64,000 nucleotides of DNA from Linyphia triangularis (Eukaryota; Arthropoda; Arachnida; Araneae; Linyphiidae), in NCBI GenBank assembly GCA_963978545.1, contig OZ021729.1, positions 9,658,001 through 9,722,000 of the forward strand. Reading direction: 5' to 3'. Positions 14,301 through 24,800 of the stretch are shown piece after piece. The notes below the pieces were generated by a model. That model worked only from the letters and a program-made list of their open reading frames with translations. It did no database searches and was not told the origin of the DNA. The translations under genes were made by a program, and so were the position numbers. The stretch's first letter is position 1; every line of letters starts with the position of its first letter.

Positions 14301-16446
14301 TGCATTCAACAGTCTAAAAATATACATTGTACCTTCAATAAAAAAAAAAACTAACTATTTTTAGTTTGTTATAATAATTAAGCTGTGTGAGTTTTTTGTT
14401 GCTTAAAAAGCTTTCTTGATGACTAAAATTTAAGTGACGTTTTTGCTTTTTTGAATAATAAATAAAAAAGAATTATGAAATTGGTATATATATGTTTTGA
14501 AATTTATCTATTTATAGAAATGAAGATACACAGGGTTCCCATGGTCATTAAAAGTGCTTCGTATTTTTGAACTTGTTTTCCAGTCCTTGAAAGTACTTGA
14601 AAATGTTTAGAGGTGCTTAAGAGTCCTTGAAAATGCTAAGAGGTCCTTAAAAGTCCTTAAGTTTTGCAGATGTTGTGTGCCCAATTGCAAAATTTATAAA
14701 AATACAACTCGGACTTGCTATCCCCGCGTGACCGCCACTTATCCGCAACATATCAGAATTCTTTACTTATTTGTATTATGCATGCCCCAATTTGTAACTT
14801 TTTTTATACAATATACTTTATTAAAAATTTATTTATAAATATGATGCCTGAAAACAAATTTTCAAAGGTCCTTGAAAGTCGTGGATTTTTTTTTTGTCAT
14901 TTGAGTGGAAACCCTGGGTACAAGGGAGATACTTGAAAAAAAAAAAAAATGCAAAACCTGAATTTAATAGAAAAAAATTGCAATACCTTAAAAAAGTCAG
15001 GCGCTTTTTTTTTTTCAATTTTATCTTACCTATGTTTCAATACTTTCCAAGATTAGTAATTGCAGATTTTATTCATTTGCTTAATTTCTTTCTTAATTTT
15101 TATTTTGCAAAATTTTTGTCCAGATTTTTCAAAAATCATCTGGAAAAATCAGGGGATTTTCTTAATTGTTTTAAGTGCCTGCACTGATTCTATTTAAAAA
15201 AAATACTTATTATATTCTGTATATTAAATCTTTTTGCAAAAAAATAAGAATGTCATCCTAGACTATTTATGATATAGTGTTACTCAATATTGGGTAGTTA
15301 GTTTAAATGGAGAGAATAAAGTATTTGGTTCTCAAAGAAACTTGTAATTAGATTTGAAAAATCCTTCAGCCACACTCATTAGGTAATAAGAACCTATATG
15401 TAATCATGCTTATTAAATTGTTTGATTGGCTGCAAATTACCAGCAACCAATAAAACCGTTAAGTGAGCATGTCGGTCTTAGATCCAAATATGGATGATAG
15501 CAGATATAAGTGATTTGAAATTTGCAAGTGCCGTTTTGAATGGGCTGTGATAGTTTAAATTATAGCTGAAAAACTCTTTTAATGGATAATGTAATCCAAA
15601 AGATGATATATCCATAAAAGCAAAGTTTTTAATATAAATTCTTTATATGCAATGCCAATTTTTATATTCATTATCATGCGCCAATTCTGTTTTCAGCTTG
15701 TGCTTGGTGTTTGCATCTAATTTGAAATATTAAAAATTTTATGTTCAAAAATTTTATCTTTCACGTTCAAATATCTTGTATTATTTTGATTGAAACAATC
15801 TTAACAACAGGAAAAAGTTTCAACAATGATCGGTTAAATGAGATTTATTAGTATTCCAAAACGATTTTAGAAACAATTGTAAGAGCTACTTTTTAGTGAC
15901 AGCCTCCAAAACTCGATAGAATGCATTGTCCTCGAATCTATCTGCTAAATTTCTACCAGATCAGATGACAGCAAATGGGTCAATTAGGCTTCCACAGATT
16001 TACCCAGCAGCCACACACTCAAAATCGAAATTAATATAAAGGATTTGAAAATATAAGTTGTTCTAAAGAGATTAGCTGTTTTAATATTTTCTCTAGTTGG
16101 CTTATAAGGAGCCCCTGTGCCAAATACCAAATTTTAGTCTACTAGCTTAGTGAGGACTGTGAGAATTAGCAGGGAATAAGTCATTCAGGGCTTTCACTTA
16201 TGTATAGAATGATGATAATTCTGGTTTGTATTTCTTTGCTCATTGTAGGTTATTGATGCCTTTGTTGACAACCCTGGCTGTATCGTATTGAACGACCTTC
16301 CCTGCCTGATATGTGGTGGGGACAGCTTTACCGAGTCGAATTTCAGTGGCTGCATCACATCCGCACTTAGGATTGTCGAAGAGCTTTTGAAACATGTCAC
16401 AATTGCTAAGTCCAGTAAGAAAGGGATAAATATAAAATGTGATTAA
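1980..16446 (+). CDS. Renalase-like FAD-dependent oxidoreductase (3' five exons, partial)
   Basis: Renalase is a flavoprotein that oxidises aberrant beta-NAD(P)H isomers. Five exons chain with consistent GT-AG sites and phases: 1980-2125, 10626-10793, 11697-11870, 13825-13997 and 16249-16446 (stop TAA). They encode about 285 residues. Recognisable family segments are RFYDELLDKDILVPL and NFVAPDGTDSLVKHFLSKAG in the first exon, DAVILTIPVPEVL in the second, RYAVALLYDEP in the third, KCIKWSYSQ in the fourth, and DSFTESNFSGCITSALRIVE in the last, the flavin-contacting C-terminal segment. The N-terminal Rossmann exon(s), about 75 residues in animal renalases, are upstream of the window; the first codon here is split (phase 2). 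Intron 1 of the visible part is 8.5 kb and swollen by nested transposons, with Copia antisense to the gene. All visible exons are open, so the gene looks functional. Confidence 0.9.
2281..2460 (-). mobile_element. SINE-like fragment with tRNA B-box-like motif
   Basis: This patch is GC-richer than the surrounding intron. On the minus strand it reads GTGGGTTCGATCG, like a pol III B box, and about 100 bp later gcctcaatgtcgtcttgttgg. That second word recurs as gcctcaatgtcctcttattgg at 57129-57149, which also follows a B-box-like aggatcaaacc. I infer two copies of one tRNA-derived SINE family with a shared body; the A box is not clear in either. Confidence 0.4.
2865..2936 (+). repeat. 72-bp dispersed duplicate (pair with 10448-10518)
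   Basis: The words ttgcatattcaatgt, gttttgaagtgaactgag and aagaaa are shared in the same order with 10448-10518. Both copies sit in the same renalase intron on either side of the transposon nest. The origin of the duplication is unknown. Confidence 0.55.
3139..4945. mobile_element. Non-autonomous DNA transposon, 13-bp perfect TIR, 6-bp TSD
   Basis: The element begins CAGGGATGAGTTT and ends AAACTCATCCCTG, a perfect 13-bp inverted pair. It is flanked by direct TATGTT at 3133-3138 and 4946-4951. The undisrupted relative of the host MITE arm confirms that TATGTT was the target. No transposase is visible. The interior (about 3400-4320) is CpG-richer and built of degenerate short repeats around GATATTACCGA, TTTTCGCCGA and GAGATTTGTG. 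A CAGGG start suggests hAT, but hAT duplications are 8 bp, so I leave the superfamily open. Confidence 0.75.
5324..5530 (-). repeat. Copia 3' LTR
   Basis: 207 bp, TG...CA on either strand. It is identical to 9831-10037 except for position 5457. On the minus strand it follows a short purine-rich stretch (GATGGGGCAG, about 5533-5542) that may be the polypurine tract. Confidence 0.92.
5577..8462 (-). CDS. pol: Copia pol: integrase, reverse transcriptase, RNase H (961 aa open frame)
   Basis: This long open frame encodes most of the Copia polyprotein. In order: the integrase zinc finger (His pair at about residues 11-16, CKNCQTC around 43-49); the integrase DDE core with D in VHMDIWG, D in RTDNGLEF and E in SPEMNGIAEKF; the Copia-type reverse transcriptase with ARLVAKGYSR, LDVKAAYLYG and catalytic VVYADDM (about 640-646); and RNase H with YSDANWG (about 811), SMESEFVAL and FCDNQAAI. 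The usual catalytic residues are present, so this part may be functional. The annotated ATG is simply the first in the frame. In an intact element pol is joined to gag and protease, and here the join is lost between 8777 and 8462. The product would integrate cDNA copies, probably inside gag particles. Confidence 0.93.
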   Translation of the reverse strand: MYSNLSPELIHRRFCHVNYPLLREMSSDKSVKGLENLSLTKNCKNCQTCLISKSKRTSFKRNYVYRRNTKNVLERVHMDIWGPAPVKSIGGNKYFLTLVDDYSRKIDVFVIRNKNYVFSCFKSYLTRVERELGKKVKAVRTDNGLEFCSSEFEKFLNDLGIKIERTSIYSPEMNGIAEKFNHTALDAVRAMLQDSGLKPSFWAEALKTFVYVRNRCTHKLTEGKTPIEIWKGYKPSVKHLKVFGSLAYVHIPSTKRNKLQPKALMGILVGYATKRKGYRIYIPKKRTVEETIHVYIDENRKGVSSLFGSTNVCSNVHFLLDNCDSDLDVIETTNTQPIKTVSDVTNDLPVKTEMLPLDVSNWNRVERPRNNSDRIVVYSPGSNERLRSLNDAEKYCKLNNILFNPEKFDFKTTEVDNKESNLVFENDSKFIDNQLSDIFQQELYMIESPQTFQDTQNSPNKAHWDRAMTEELQTMREREVWDLVDPPPNARIIGSRWIFSTKRDEKNNIKKFKARLVAKGYSRTRGIDYSDVFSPVVNFSIIKFLFVLLVSMLSWRHAQLDVKAAYLYGRLDKEVYMEQPVGHVAKGAENKVCLLHKSIYGLHESSRYWNNTLNKLLEDIGFVKLKWVNCTYMLNQNVILVVYADDMVIFGENEKVLDEAIYLIKSKLDITELGKIRYLLGVNFEEINGNIYLHQATYIDKLMRRFEELPKSFPSLPFKIGCVLPDKVNENEIEENYLMKKYPYRSIIGCLSFLSNRSRPDIEFAVNTMAQFNNGYTYKHWLIIVDILNYVFQTKDHKISFSLRNNSLLYAYSDANWGCNLNKRYSVTGYLVYFCGVPIAWKSSKQRSIALSSMESEFVALTECVKELLWYKRILQEVDLTPDFVPIQFCDNQAAIFFVKNGQESVKTKFIDIKYQFVRQLLNDQVFNLKFVKSQNNLADFLTKPLLKTKFELVTNEIYAL
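8777..9742 (-). pseudogene. gag: Broken Copia gag, zinc knuckle and protease
   Basis: Three open pieces share one frame on the minus strand: 9742-9437 (starts MTEYVAGLSFPKLNGTNYA, a typical Copia gag N-terminus), 9418-8987 (gag core with LRFNPAEET and PTDYENIVQQL), and 8983-8777. They are separated by in-frame stops, TAA at 9437-9439 and TGA at 8987-8989. The last piece carries a CX2CX4HX4C zinc knuckle (CRFCKMSNHSEENC) and the protease active-site motif VDTAATSH. It ends in a stop, and the frame must change before pol at 8462. So this copy cannot make its own Gag or Gag-Pol as read here. Sequencing error is an alternative for any single lesion, but three or more lesions argue for real decay. 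Confidence 0.88.
9814..9826 (-). promoter_or_regulatory. Copia primer-binding site matching the tRNA-iMet anticodon arm
   Basis: Immediately inside the 5' LTR the plus strand reads GGCCCATAACCCA, which resembles the anticodon stem-loop of initiator tRNA-Met (CAT anticodon) rather than a tRNA 3' end. Drosophila copia is known to prime from an internal half-molecule fragment of tRNA-iMet, and this site fits that mechanism. Confidence 0.7.
9831..10037 (-). repeat. Copia 5' LTR
   Basis: 207 bp, the promoter-bearing LTR for minus-strand transcription. It is one base different from the other LTR and is followed on the plus strand by the GGAAT target duplication. Confidence 0.92.
10174..10518 (+). 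repeat. Truncated LTR-like repeat (relative of 48601 and 55347) plus 70-bp duplicate
   Basis: The words ggttcgaaagacttgaagccaaagcag, ttacaactcc and cagcagttaaaaact, and acaatgcaatacagttc are shared in order with 48601-48900 and 55347-55640. The copy stops near 10445, before the TATA-containing part. From 10448 it abuts the duplicate of 2865-2936, ending in a T-tract (10521-10545). Confidence 0.6.
11317..11363. repeat. (AT)n microsatellite
   Basis: Roughly 22 uninterrupted AT dinucleotides in the renalase intron between exons ending 10793 and starting 11697. Confidence 0.95.
12313..12967. mobile_element. Foldback MITE, ~190-bp inverted arms, TA target duplication
   Basis: The left arm starts GACTGAGAGGCGA and the right arm ends TCGCCTCTCAGAC. 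Matching continues inward for about 190 bp (gttcgatgaggtcc, gaaaagtgagtagatta, ccactggtctgcc, ggccgaaactg). The element is flanked by TA on both sides (12311-12312, 12968-12969), as expected for Tc1/mariner-type insertion. A diverged partial relative lies at 31550-31828. No coding capacity was seen. Confidence 0.75.
12970..14530 (+). other. Renalase intron/exon stretch with no other recognised gene
   Basis: Apart from the renalase exon at 13825-13997, this is AT-rich intron. The 86-codon open frame at 13174-13434 shows no recognisable domain and no splice context that would join it to renalase, so I do not call it. Confidence 0.5.
14531..14916. mobile_element. 386-bp MITE (CAGGGTT...ACCCTG), full copy
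   Basis: It starts CAGGGTTCCCA and ends GGAAACCCTG, short inverted ends. The flanks are GATACA (14525-14530) and GGTACA (14917-14922), a 6-bp duplication with one mismatch. The left half contains repeated words (gtccttgaaa, ggtccttaaaag). The copy at 1-296 is its relative. It lies in the last renalase intron. Confidence 0.65.
14923..16248 (+). other. Renalase last intron, no recognised feature
   Basis: AT-rich intron sequence with A- and T-tracts. No element ends, RNA gene or coding exon was identified before the last exon at 16249. Confidence 0.5.
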
Positions 16447-18171
16447 ATAAGTTTTAAAAGGGTAACTAAATATTGCCCCCAAAATATGCAAAAGAAAATG
16501 TATATTGTTTTGTTTTAGTTATGCAGTGTTGAAAAAATATATTTTATGTGTGAGGATATTATTTTTTACTGCACATTTGACAATTTAACTAAAATTACTC
16601 AAAAGAATGATCAAACTATATAAATTTTTTTTCGATATTTTGGATAGTTGCTGTTGTCAGTTTTTATTTTCTGATAAAATTGACTGTTTCGGTTTTGTGC
16701 TTAATTTTATGTTTATTGATACTTAATTGGATTTTAACATGTTTTACAAGTTCCCCAAAGATTATTTTTATCATTCCATATTATGAGAGGCCCAATTTGG
16801 TTTCATTAATTACATATCAAATGCTAATACACCGGATTAAGCTAATATGAAATATCCTAAAGTAGTTTTTGTAGCCATTTAGTAATTAGAGTTATGCCCT
16901 AACCATGCTAATCCTGTAAAGAGCACTTAAATATTTTGATATAGGATTCTTATAAAATTATATTTTAGTGCAAAATATAGTTTCTAAAAACTAGATTTAC
17001 TCTTTAATTTGCCATAAATACAGCAAGATATTGTATGAGTATTTATTCTGTAGTTTGTACTTAATGTATACTTAAGTAAGATTTGAAAAGTAGTTTTAGA
17101 ACCTTCTTGAAAATGAGTGCTTAAATCATCAACCATTTTACATTTTTATTTATCAAACAGATATTTAAAAGTATGTTATTTATCTTCCAAATGAACGGCG
17201 AAAGTATTTAGGACAAATAGTGTTGTAATTTCATACTTGTATATCATTGGTGCAAAATGCACCTTTTGAGAAAAGTTTTTGCCTGCCAAAAATAGCTAAC
17301 AAGATAATGTATAAGAATCAAAGTTGTTTTTTATATTGATATTTCATAGTTATGTAAAAGTGGAAGGGTAGTTTTCAACTTTAATTAACATGATTAATAT
17401 AGTTGAAGAATTTAAAAAAGAAAAAACTGTTTTACTTATGTGTGTTGTGACATTGTTTTTTACTCTAGAAATTTCGGAGTTATGGTATTCTCATTTAAGT
17501 TATCTTTCCCATTTTTATATTATTTCCTCAGGTTTTTATGGCATCCTATACCTTAGTAAAAATAGTCATTTTAAAAGATAAATATATTTTGATATTTGAT
17601 TTGTATATAGTAAAATAAGTACACATTTCTATCCTTCTTTTGATATTTTTGCAAGTGCCTATGATTTATTCTTAAGTGCCTAGGAGTAATTATGGTGTTC
17701 TGATGTTGAATGAAAATTCAATACACTATATAATAACATCTTATCGTATATATCAACTGTATAAATGTACTGCTACTGTAGAGTAGTATTAATATCAGCA
17801 AGACACATTTTATATCAATGTTTTAATTTGATGTCTTTCTTATGTGGCATCTTATAAAAAAATCTACAATATAAATGGCTTGATACCAATTTCTTTTAAT
17901 TATCACTTTCATTTTTAAATAAAAACACATTTATTTTACACTTTATGTGTATAGTATGTATGGAAATACATACTTCATTTATAGTAGAATTTCTACTTGA
18001 TATACTACCTACTAATATATTTTATAGTATACTTACTATTTATATTTTACAAATAAAATGCCTATGGAGGTGAAGAGAGTTGTGTGAATAAAAATGCATT
18101 AACCTGAGCTTTGATTTTTTTTTTTTAAATAATAGAAAAGGTGCCTTGTAATTAATATCAAGTTTAACTTC
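16447..18171. other. Convergent intergenic region, renalase 3' UTR side
   Basis: This lies between the renalase stop and the MITE at 18172, and the MZB1-like gene converges from the other side. It is AT-rich with no frame longer than about 60 codons. It presumably includes the renalase 3' UTR; the polyadenylation site cannot be fixed with confidence. Confidence 0.5.
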
Positions 18172-18368
18172 TTAACACTAAATCTACCAGAGCAGTCAAA
18201 TGACTGCTTTTGAGACTTTAAGCAAAGTTGCTAAATTCCAGGTTTTAATTTTTCTTTGACATACTGCACGATTTTTTCTATAATATATAGTAAGTAACTA
18301 TATATTATAGCAAAAAAAAAGTCATGCAGTAAGTCATTTGACTACTCTGGTAGGTTGTTTAGTGCTAA
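18172..18368. mobile_element. Small palindromic MITE
   Basis: The left end (ttaacactaaatctaccag..agtcaaatgact) is inverted at the right end (agtcatttgact..ctggtaggttgtttagtgct). The centre holds a perfect 13-bp hairpin, ctataatatatag with its complement at 18298-18310 and a 7-nt loop. No clear target duplication was found. Confidence 0.6.
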
Positions 18369-18645
18369 AAACATGTTTAGTGAATTGTAATAATATTCAA
18401 TTTTATGAAAATCACAAGACATGCTTTTAAAAAATGAATAGAGTAATTTTTGGATTTGTAAATGAAAGAATTTTTAAGATAAACATTTGATATATTACAG
18501 TCTTCTATTATTAAATAGTGTATGTGATATTTTAGAAAAAATAAAATATTCTATTAAGGACACTTGGTGTTATTTTATGATTTGCTTTACACTTAATATT
18601 ATAACAAGTTAAGAAATAAATTCAAAACAAATAATCATAAAATAA

Positions 18646-18651
18646 TTTATT
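18646..18651 (-). terminator. Candidate polyadenylation signal of the MZB1-like gene
   Basis: AATAAA on the minus strand, about 155 nt downstream of the stop codon at 18806. Confidence 0.5.
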
Positions 18652-18805
18652 TAGTGCAATATACAAAAATAATAAAATAGTAAAAAATAAAGTAAATATC
18701 ACAAATCTGCAGTTTTAAACAAGACAAACTACAATTGTTATGTATACAACTTTTCAAATGGAAATTAAACAAGAATTGCAAGTGCACATCTACATTAAAT
18801 AATTT

Positions 18806-21800
18806 TTATAATTCAGTTTTAACCGATTTCTTTGGATGAACACAATGACTATAAATGCCTTTGCCATGACATAAGAATTTAGAAAGTTCATCTTTTCCTT
18901 CTGTAAATGCATTATAAATATCTAATTCTCCAGCTTCACCTACATAATTGTGACACATTTCCTGCAATCTGAAAAGAAACAGAAAAACTATTTAAATATA
19001 GTATTCTAAATATAAGTACTAGTGGTGGTCTTGGTGTACAAATAACAGATACAACACCTAGATACCAGAGATCTCTTTTGTCTAGTGGTTAGTGCACCTG
19101 TCTTCTGATCTAGGAGTCCCAGGTTTGACTCCCCATTAGCGCACATCGCTACATTGGTGACTACCGGACCACAAATCATGCTGCTATCTATCAGCGCCTT
19201 CTGAAAATACTGCACGATTTCCTCACTGCCACACAGCAAGCAACTCACTGCCACATGCAACGCACCTAACTCTCTCAACTCAATCGTTCACCCCCTTCGT
19301 GACTCACTGGGAAGGGGTTATGTGGTGGTCTTGTGTCAAAATAACAGATACAACACCAGAAATGAAATCTCTTTTGTCTAGTGGTTAGCGTGCCTGTCTT
19401 CCGATCTAGGAGTCCTGGGTTCGACTCCTCGTTAAAACACATCGCTACATACTATATAAAATATTTATTTTAAGGAGAGACAAGAGTCTTGGACAAACAA
19501 ATCATTCATATTTTCATTCAACTTAAAAAGTGCCCTAAATTATTTAAAATGCAATATTTTTAATTAATTTTTTGACATAGTTAATAATAACATACTTGTT
19601 ATGAATATTATACATCCAATTTTTATTTTTTATATACTTTATGTAATAAGCCTATATTTGAGACTTAGAAATTTAAAAATTATTATAAGGCAACTTTTGG
19701 TTAGGAACACTTTTCTCAAGTTCTATTGAATATTTTAATCTAATTTTTTACATAATAATGAAAACACGAAATCTATCTAGTGAGGCTAAAATATTTCTTA
19801 AATTAGAAAAAATATTTTATGTTGTAAAAAATGAAAATTTTTATGTATGAAAAATATATATTTTTTTAAATATAATTTTAAATGTACTATATTGGGTAAA
19901 AAAAAAAGGTTAACTGTTTTAAATAGAGTTAAATTGCACTTGGTAAAGTTTTTATGAAAATTTATTGTACTATATTTATTCTGAAAAGCGTACCTAACCA
20001 AAGGTTGCCAAATTTAAACTCTCAAATATAGGCTTATTATATAAAATAATATCAGAGAAATAATCATAAAAAATATGTTAATTTTTACTATATCAAAAAA
20101 ATGAATTAAAAATATTGCATTTTAAGTAATTTAGAGCACTTTGAAGTTGAATGAAAATACGACTAATTCGGTTGACCAGGACTATTGTGTCCCCTTAAGA
20201 TAGAATATGCAGTAACCAGTATTTATATAGTTCGAGTGACTTGTTTGTTTTCAGTAACTTTAATAAAAACGAGTAATTTGTTTCAACATTAAATAATACA
20301 CAAATATTTCTTATAAAGATATTTAAAAAAAACAGAAACTATACCGATGTGGCCATCTTCCTCCCATTTGTGTCATGCCCATAACGTGCTCTGTTTCTAA
20401 TCCGGGTCCTGATAGTCTGTTTATATTTTCCACTTGCTTTACACCATATCTGGAAAAATTAAGAAATTTTATAAAAGTTATACGAACAGAAAATTCATAC
20501 TTGGCACAAGAAGCTTAACAATAAGATTTGCCATATTATGACACTCTTTATGTATAACTTTCCCCAAACAGTACTCCTAACGCCACCTATAGATGTAATA
20601 GAGACTTACATGAAATAGATACAATTATTCAGTTTAATCCCATCACTCGAACTGTCAACATGTAAGGTTAGGAATTCCCAAAAGAAATATGTATGTTCCC
20701 CGCATAATTGTGTTAATGTTTTATTTGTGGTGTATGTGTGATTTGTAAGTAATCATTTGTGTTTATATCCTATTAAACTTCTAAACATATTTCTTCTTTC
20801 TATGACAGTTTTTTTACAATAAAAAAATATGTACATTAAAATTTCTAATACTGCTCCCATTTTCCCCTGATGAATTTATTAAGAATAAATATATTGATAT
20901 TAGTTGTGCTCGTTTCTAGGTACAAAAATAACAAAGCTCAATAAACAATATATTTGTTACCTAATAGTGAATGATGTATTAAATTAAATTGATGTTAAAC
21001 TGAAAATTAGAAATGAAATATTTTAAAGTAAATATGGATTTTTTTCATAAAGCAGCTATAACAAAAAAGCACTCACTCCTTAAATCCTTTATTACAAATA
21101 TGCTCTAAAATATCTATAATATCAGATTCTTTGATTGCAGATTTCTTACTTTGTTCTTTGGTAAAAGCTTCCTGTATCTAAGAATAAAATTATTCAGTTA
21201 ATAAGAGGGTGAAGAATAAAATCTTTTAATTATAATAATACATAGAATTAATAATTAGAAAATGCAGTGATACCTAAGATACAGAGATGCAATTTTATAC
21301 AATACAATTATTTTTAATAATTTACACCTCAAAAAAGGATCTGAAATGAAACCATTTGGCATACAACATTTGTTATCAATATTTTAGACCTTATGCTGAT
21401 AACTCATAAAAGGGTCAACTAATATTAACTGAAGCAAAATAATAGATTTTGAAAACTATTGGTATTATTATATTAATTCAGAAAAATTATTATGTATAAT
21501 AGTAAGGCATATTATTGTGCTTGGAATCAAATTCAGTTGACCAACATATAAAGTATATAACATTTGGGAAGCTAAAATTGATTTTGTGTTCATATGCAAA
21601 AGAAGAAGAAAAGAAAATAAGAAACATCCAAATTATTCAATACAGGCTGAATACCCATGCTTCCCTATGAAATGTTAACATGTGCAATATTTTAGCTAGC
21701 TGTGAGGCCTCGCGTTGCAGAAATTCGTCATTGGTGTATAGGTCCCAGTTTTTGGCGCTTCGCTCGAAGGAAGGTTCATCGGTACGCAAAGTCGAGCTCG

Positions 21801-24800
21801 CTTTGTTCGCTGAAAAGTTTATTGACACATAAGAACAGGCTTACTTCAGTCGTCGAAAGGTTCATTGCTATGCAAGCATAGACTCGCTTCAATTGCTGTA
21901 AGATTCATTGCTGCATAAGCATAAGCTCGCTTCACTCACTAAAATATAATTGCTAAGTAAAACCTTAATATTAGAAGCCTCTCCTCTGTCGAGAAACAAA
22001 AATACAATTCACCGTTAATACACCCCTTAAGATTATTTTAAAACGTGTTTGTGGAAAGCAAAAGTAGAAGGCCAAAACTACTTACTTTGAAACTTTCAGA
22101 ACTCTAGACCAATTAGAAGTGGCTTTTGTGAAAATATTAATTAAAAAATAAATTAAAATTTTTAAGTTCTTTTTGTCAAAAGTCCAATTAGAAGGCCAAA
22201 ACTACTTGTGTTGAAAATTTCAGAACTGTAGCACAGTTAGAAATCGTTTTGTAAAATATTTGTTGATTAATTAAAAAAAAATATTTAAAAAACAAATAAA
22301 ATTTTAAAATTCTCTTTTTCAAAAGCTCAATTAAAAAGGCACAACTATTTATGTTGAAAATTTCAGAGCTGTAGCCCTATTAGAAATCGTTTTGTAAAAT
22401 ATATATTAATTAATTAAAAAGGAACTAAATAAAAATTTAAAATTCTGTTTTTCAAAAGTCCAATAAGAAGGCCGAAACTAGCCATGTTGAAAATTTCAGA
22501 GCTGTATCTCTATTTGAAGTCACTTTGTACAAAATAATAATTAAAAAAATTAATTAAAAAAGAAGTAATTAAAATGTTAACATTATGTTTGACATATGTA
22601 CAATTAGAAGGCCAAAACTTTTTAGGTTGAAAATTTCAGAGCTCTACTTCAATTTTAAATAGGTTTCATTAGATCCACAAACACACACACACAGCTTGTT
22701 TTATTATTATAGATACTATATATATGCAAAACAAAGCTAAAAATAAAGATGTCTATTTAAATAAACAGGGAAAAATTGGAATTATTAAGGCCTTATTATT
22801 GTTTATGGATGTTATAGTTATGGCTTTGTTATTGTAATCTGTAATTCAAGTGAGGAACTTTTTCTTGTATGTCTTTCCAGAGAAACTGAACAAAATATGT
22901 ATTTTGAATTGGAAAAAAAAAACTTACTTCCTTACATGCTAGCAGTGTTCGCAAGTTAAAAGTTTCCAAAGAGTATTTTCACCCCCTCTCTTAATTTTAA
23001 GGAGTATTTTTAAAATCCAAAAGGTATTTTTTAAATTAAAATATTTTAAAACTAAAGCAAATTAAGTTTTTTGACAACACCAATAACTACAACAATAACA
23101 ATGATGCTCGATCGCGATTTCATGTATCAGAGCGGAATATGCTTTTTAAATGCTTACTAAAAACACTTCATGGTTATAAACCTTAAATTAACTCTTAACG
23201 CTATGTTGTGTGGTGACAGCATGTTGGTGTCCCGTGAAACTACAGGATAAATACCGGCGACACCTCGAAAACGATCGGGCAAATACCGGCAGCACATCGA
23301 AAACTATCGGGTAAATGTCTGCAACACTACAAAAACTATCCTGCAAATGATGAAGAAGTAAAACTTGACAATTTACGATATCCCGAAAAAATTTCGAGAA
23401 TAGACATAGACAAAATGATCTAAACTTCTGAACCAGTCCTACCGGCGCCATAAAACAAAAGAATCCCAATTAAACGTGTGAACGACATAGTATGAATCTA
23501 CGTTTGCCATGAATTCACGCATGAGGTTACCTTTTTTTCTCTATTTTGTGCAAGAAGGCAAGGTAAAAAGCTGGCAAAATACACTTAATTAAGGAACGTA
23601 TGAAATTACATTTGAAAATTGTGGGACGTGCCCCTACAATTCACCCACTAATTAAGCACGTGGTATCAGCAGCCAATGACTTTATTCAGTCACTGGTATG
23701 TGTAAGGTACGTTTGAACATGAATGCGCATGCGTAACTGGCGATTTCGGAGGGGTGATCCGTATATTGCATACCGTTGGAAAATAAAATAAAATTTTGCA
23801 TTTCTTCAGAAAAGGACGCTATTTTAAAAGAAAATAGGCAGGGAGGTAGAGCCGCTCTTTGAAAAATGGCTATTAGTATAATCTCTGATTATATAAAATG
23901 GTGGATTATTTTTTTAAAATGTAACCATGATGGGCTGATGCGTGAATTCACGCATGAGGTTAATTCTATGGGGTGAAATTGATTTTCAATGCTTTTTCAT
24001 GCAGATTTCACACATTTTGGTGAGCTCTGCATGCTAGGTTAGCAAAATTAGTGTTTCAAACAGCTTTTATCTTGTCGTGCATATGATATACCACTCCCTT
24101 AAGATTAGCTTTCAAAGAGACAAGTATAATCCAAACCTATAATAAAACTAGAATATCCATGAAATCAAATACAAAATCCATTATTTACTTGGTAAGCAAC
24201 AGCTTTACAGGCATCACATTTCATGTGGTGAGGGATGTGGTTACTGTCGATTTCTTCTTCTGTCAGTTTCGGAACACTTAAAGAAATTTTCTTACCTTCT
24301 TTTGCAACTGGGAACAGATAAGTAAGATAATAAAAATAAGTCACAATAAATTGATGCAACATAGAATTTATACAGTATTTGTATTTCTTTTCAGTATCAG
24401 ATCAGTTTGGTAGTTTGATTAGAAAAAGAGCTTTGTGTACTTTTGGTACTCTTCCATTAGACGGGTACAGGAAGAAAAAAAAATTGTAGCGACAACTCAT
24501 CCAAACAAAAACCTTTAAATCCTTTATAATTCCTATGATAAACCTATAACAAATTGTAAACATTTAGGGTTTGTGGTACTTTACGCATCATTTAAATTTG
24601 CAAATATTTAGGCTGGGCAACAACTGTGCCAACTAGTACCGGTCTAAAGGAAGAGTAGAAAAAAAAATTACAAATGGTACTTAGAAATTTTTGGTTTTTA
24701 AAGCCTTCATAACATAAACTGGGTTATTTAACCAAGTATTTCTGAAAAAAAAATTATCTAGCAAATTTTTTTTCTTGTAAGTAAAATACTAAATTGTATT

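Noticed and set aside
19083..19135. tRNA gene
   Set aside because: A and B boxes are present, but no cloverleaf with acceptor stem can be formed, and three similar copies with a common non-tRNA head show it is a SINE.
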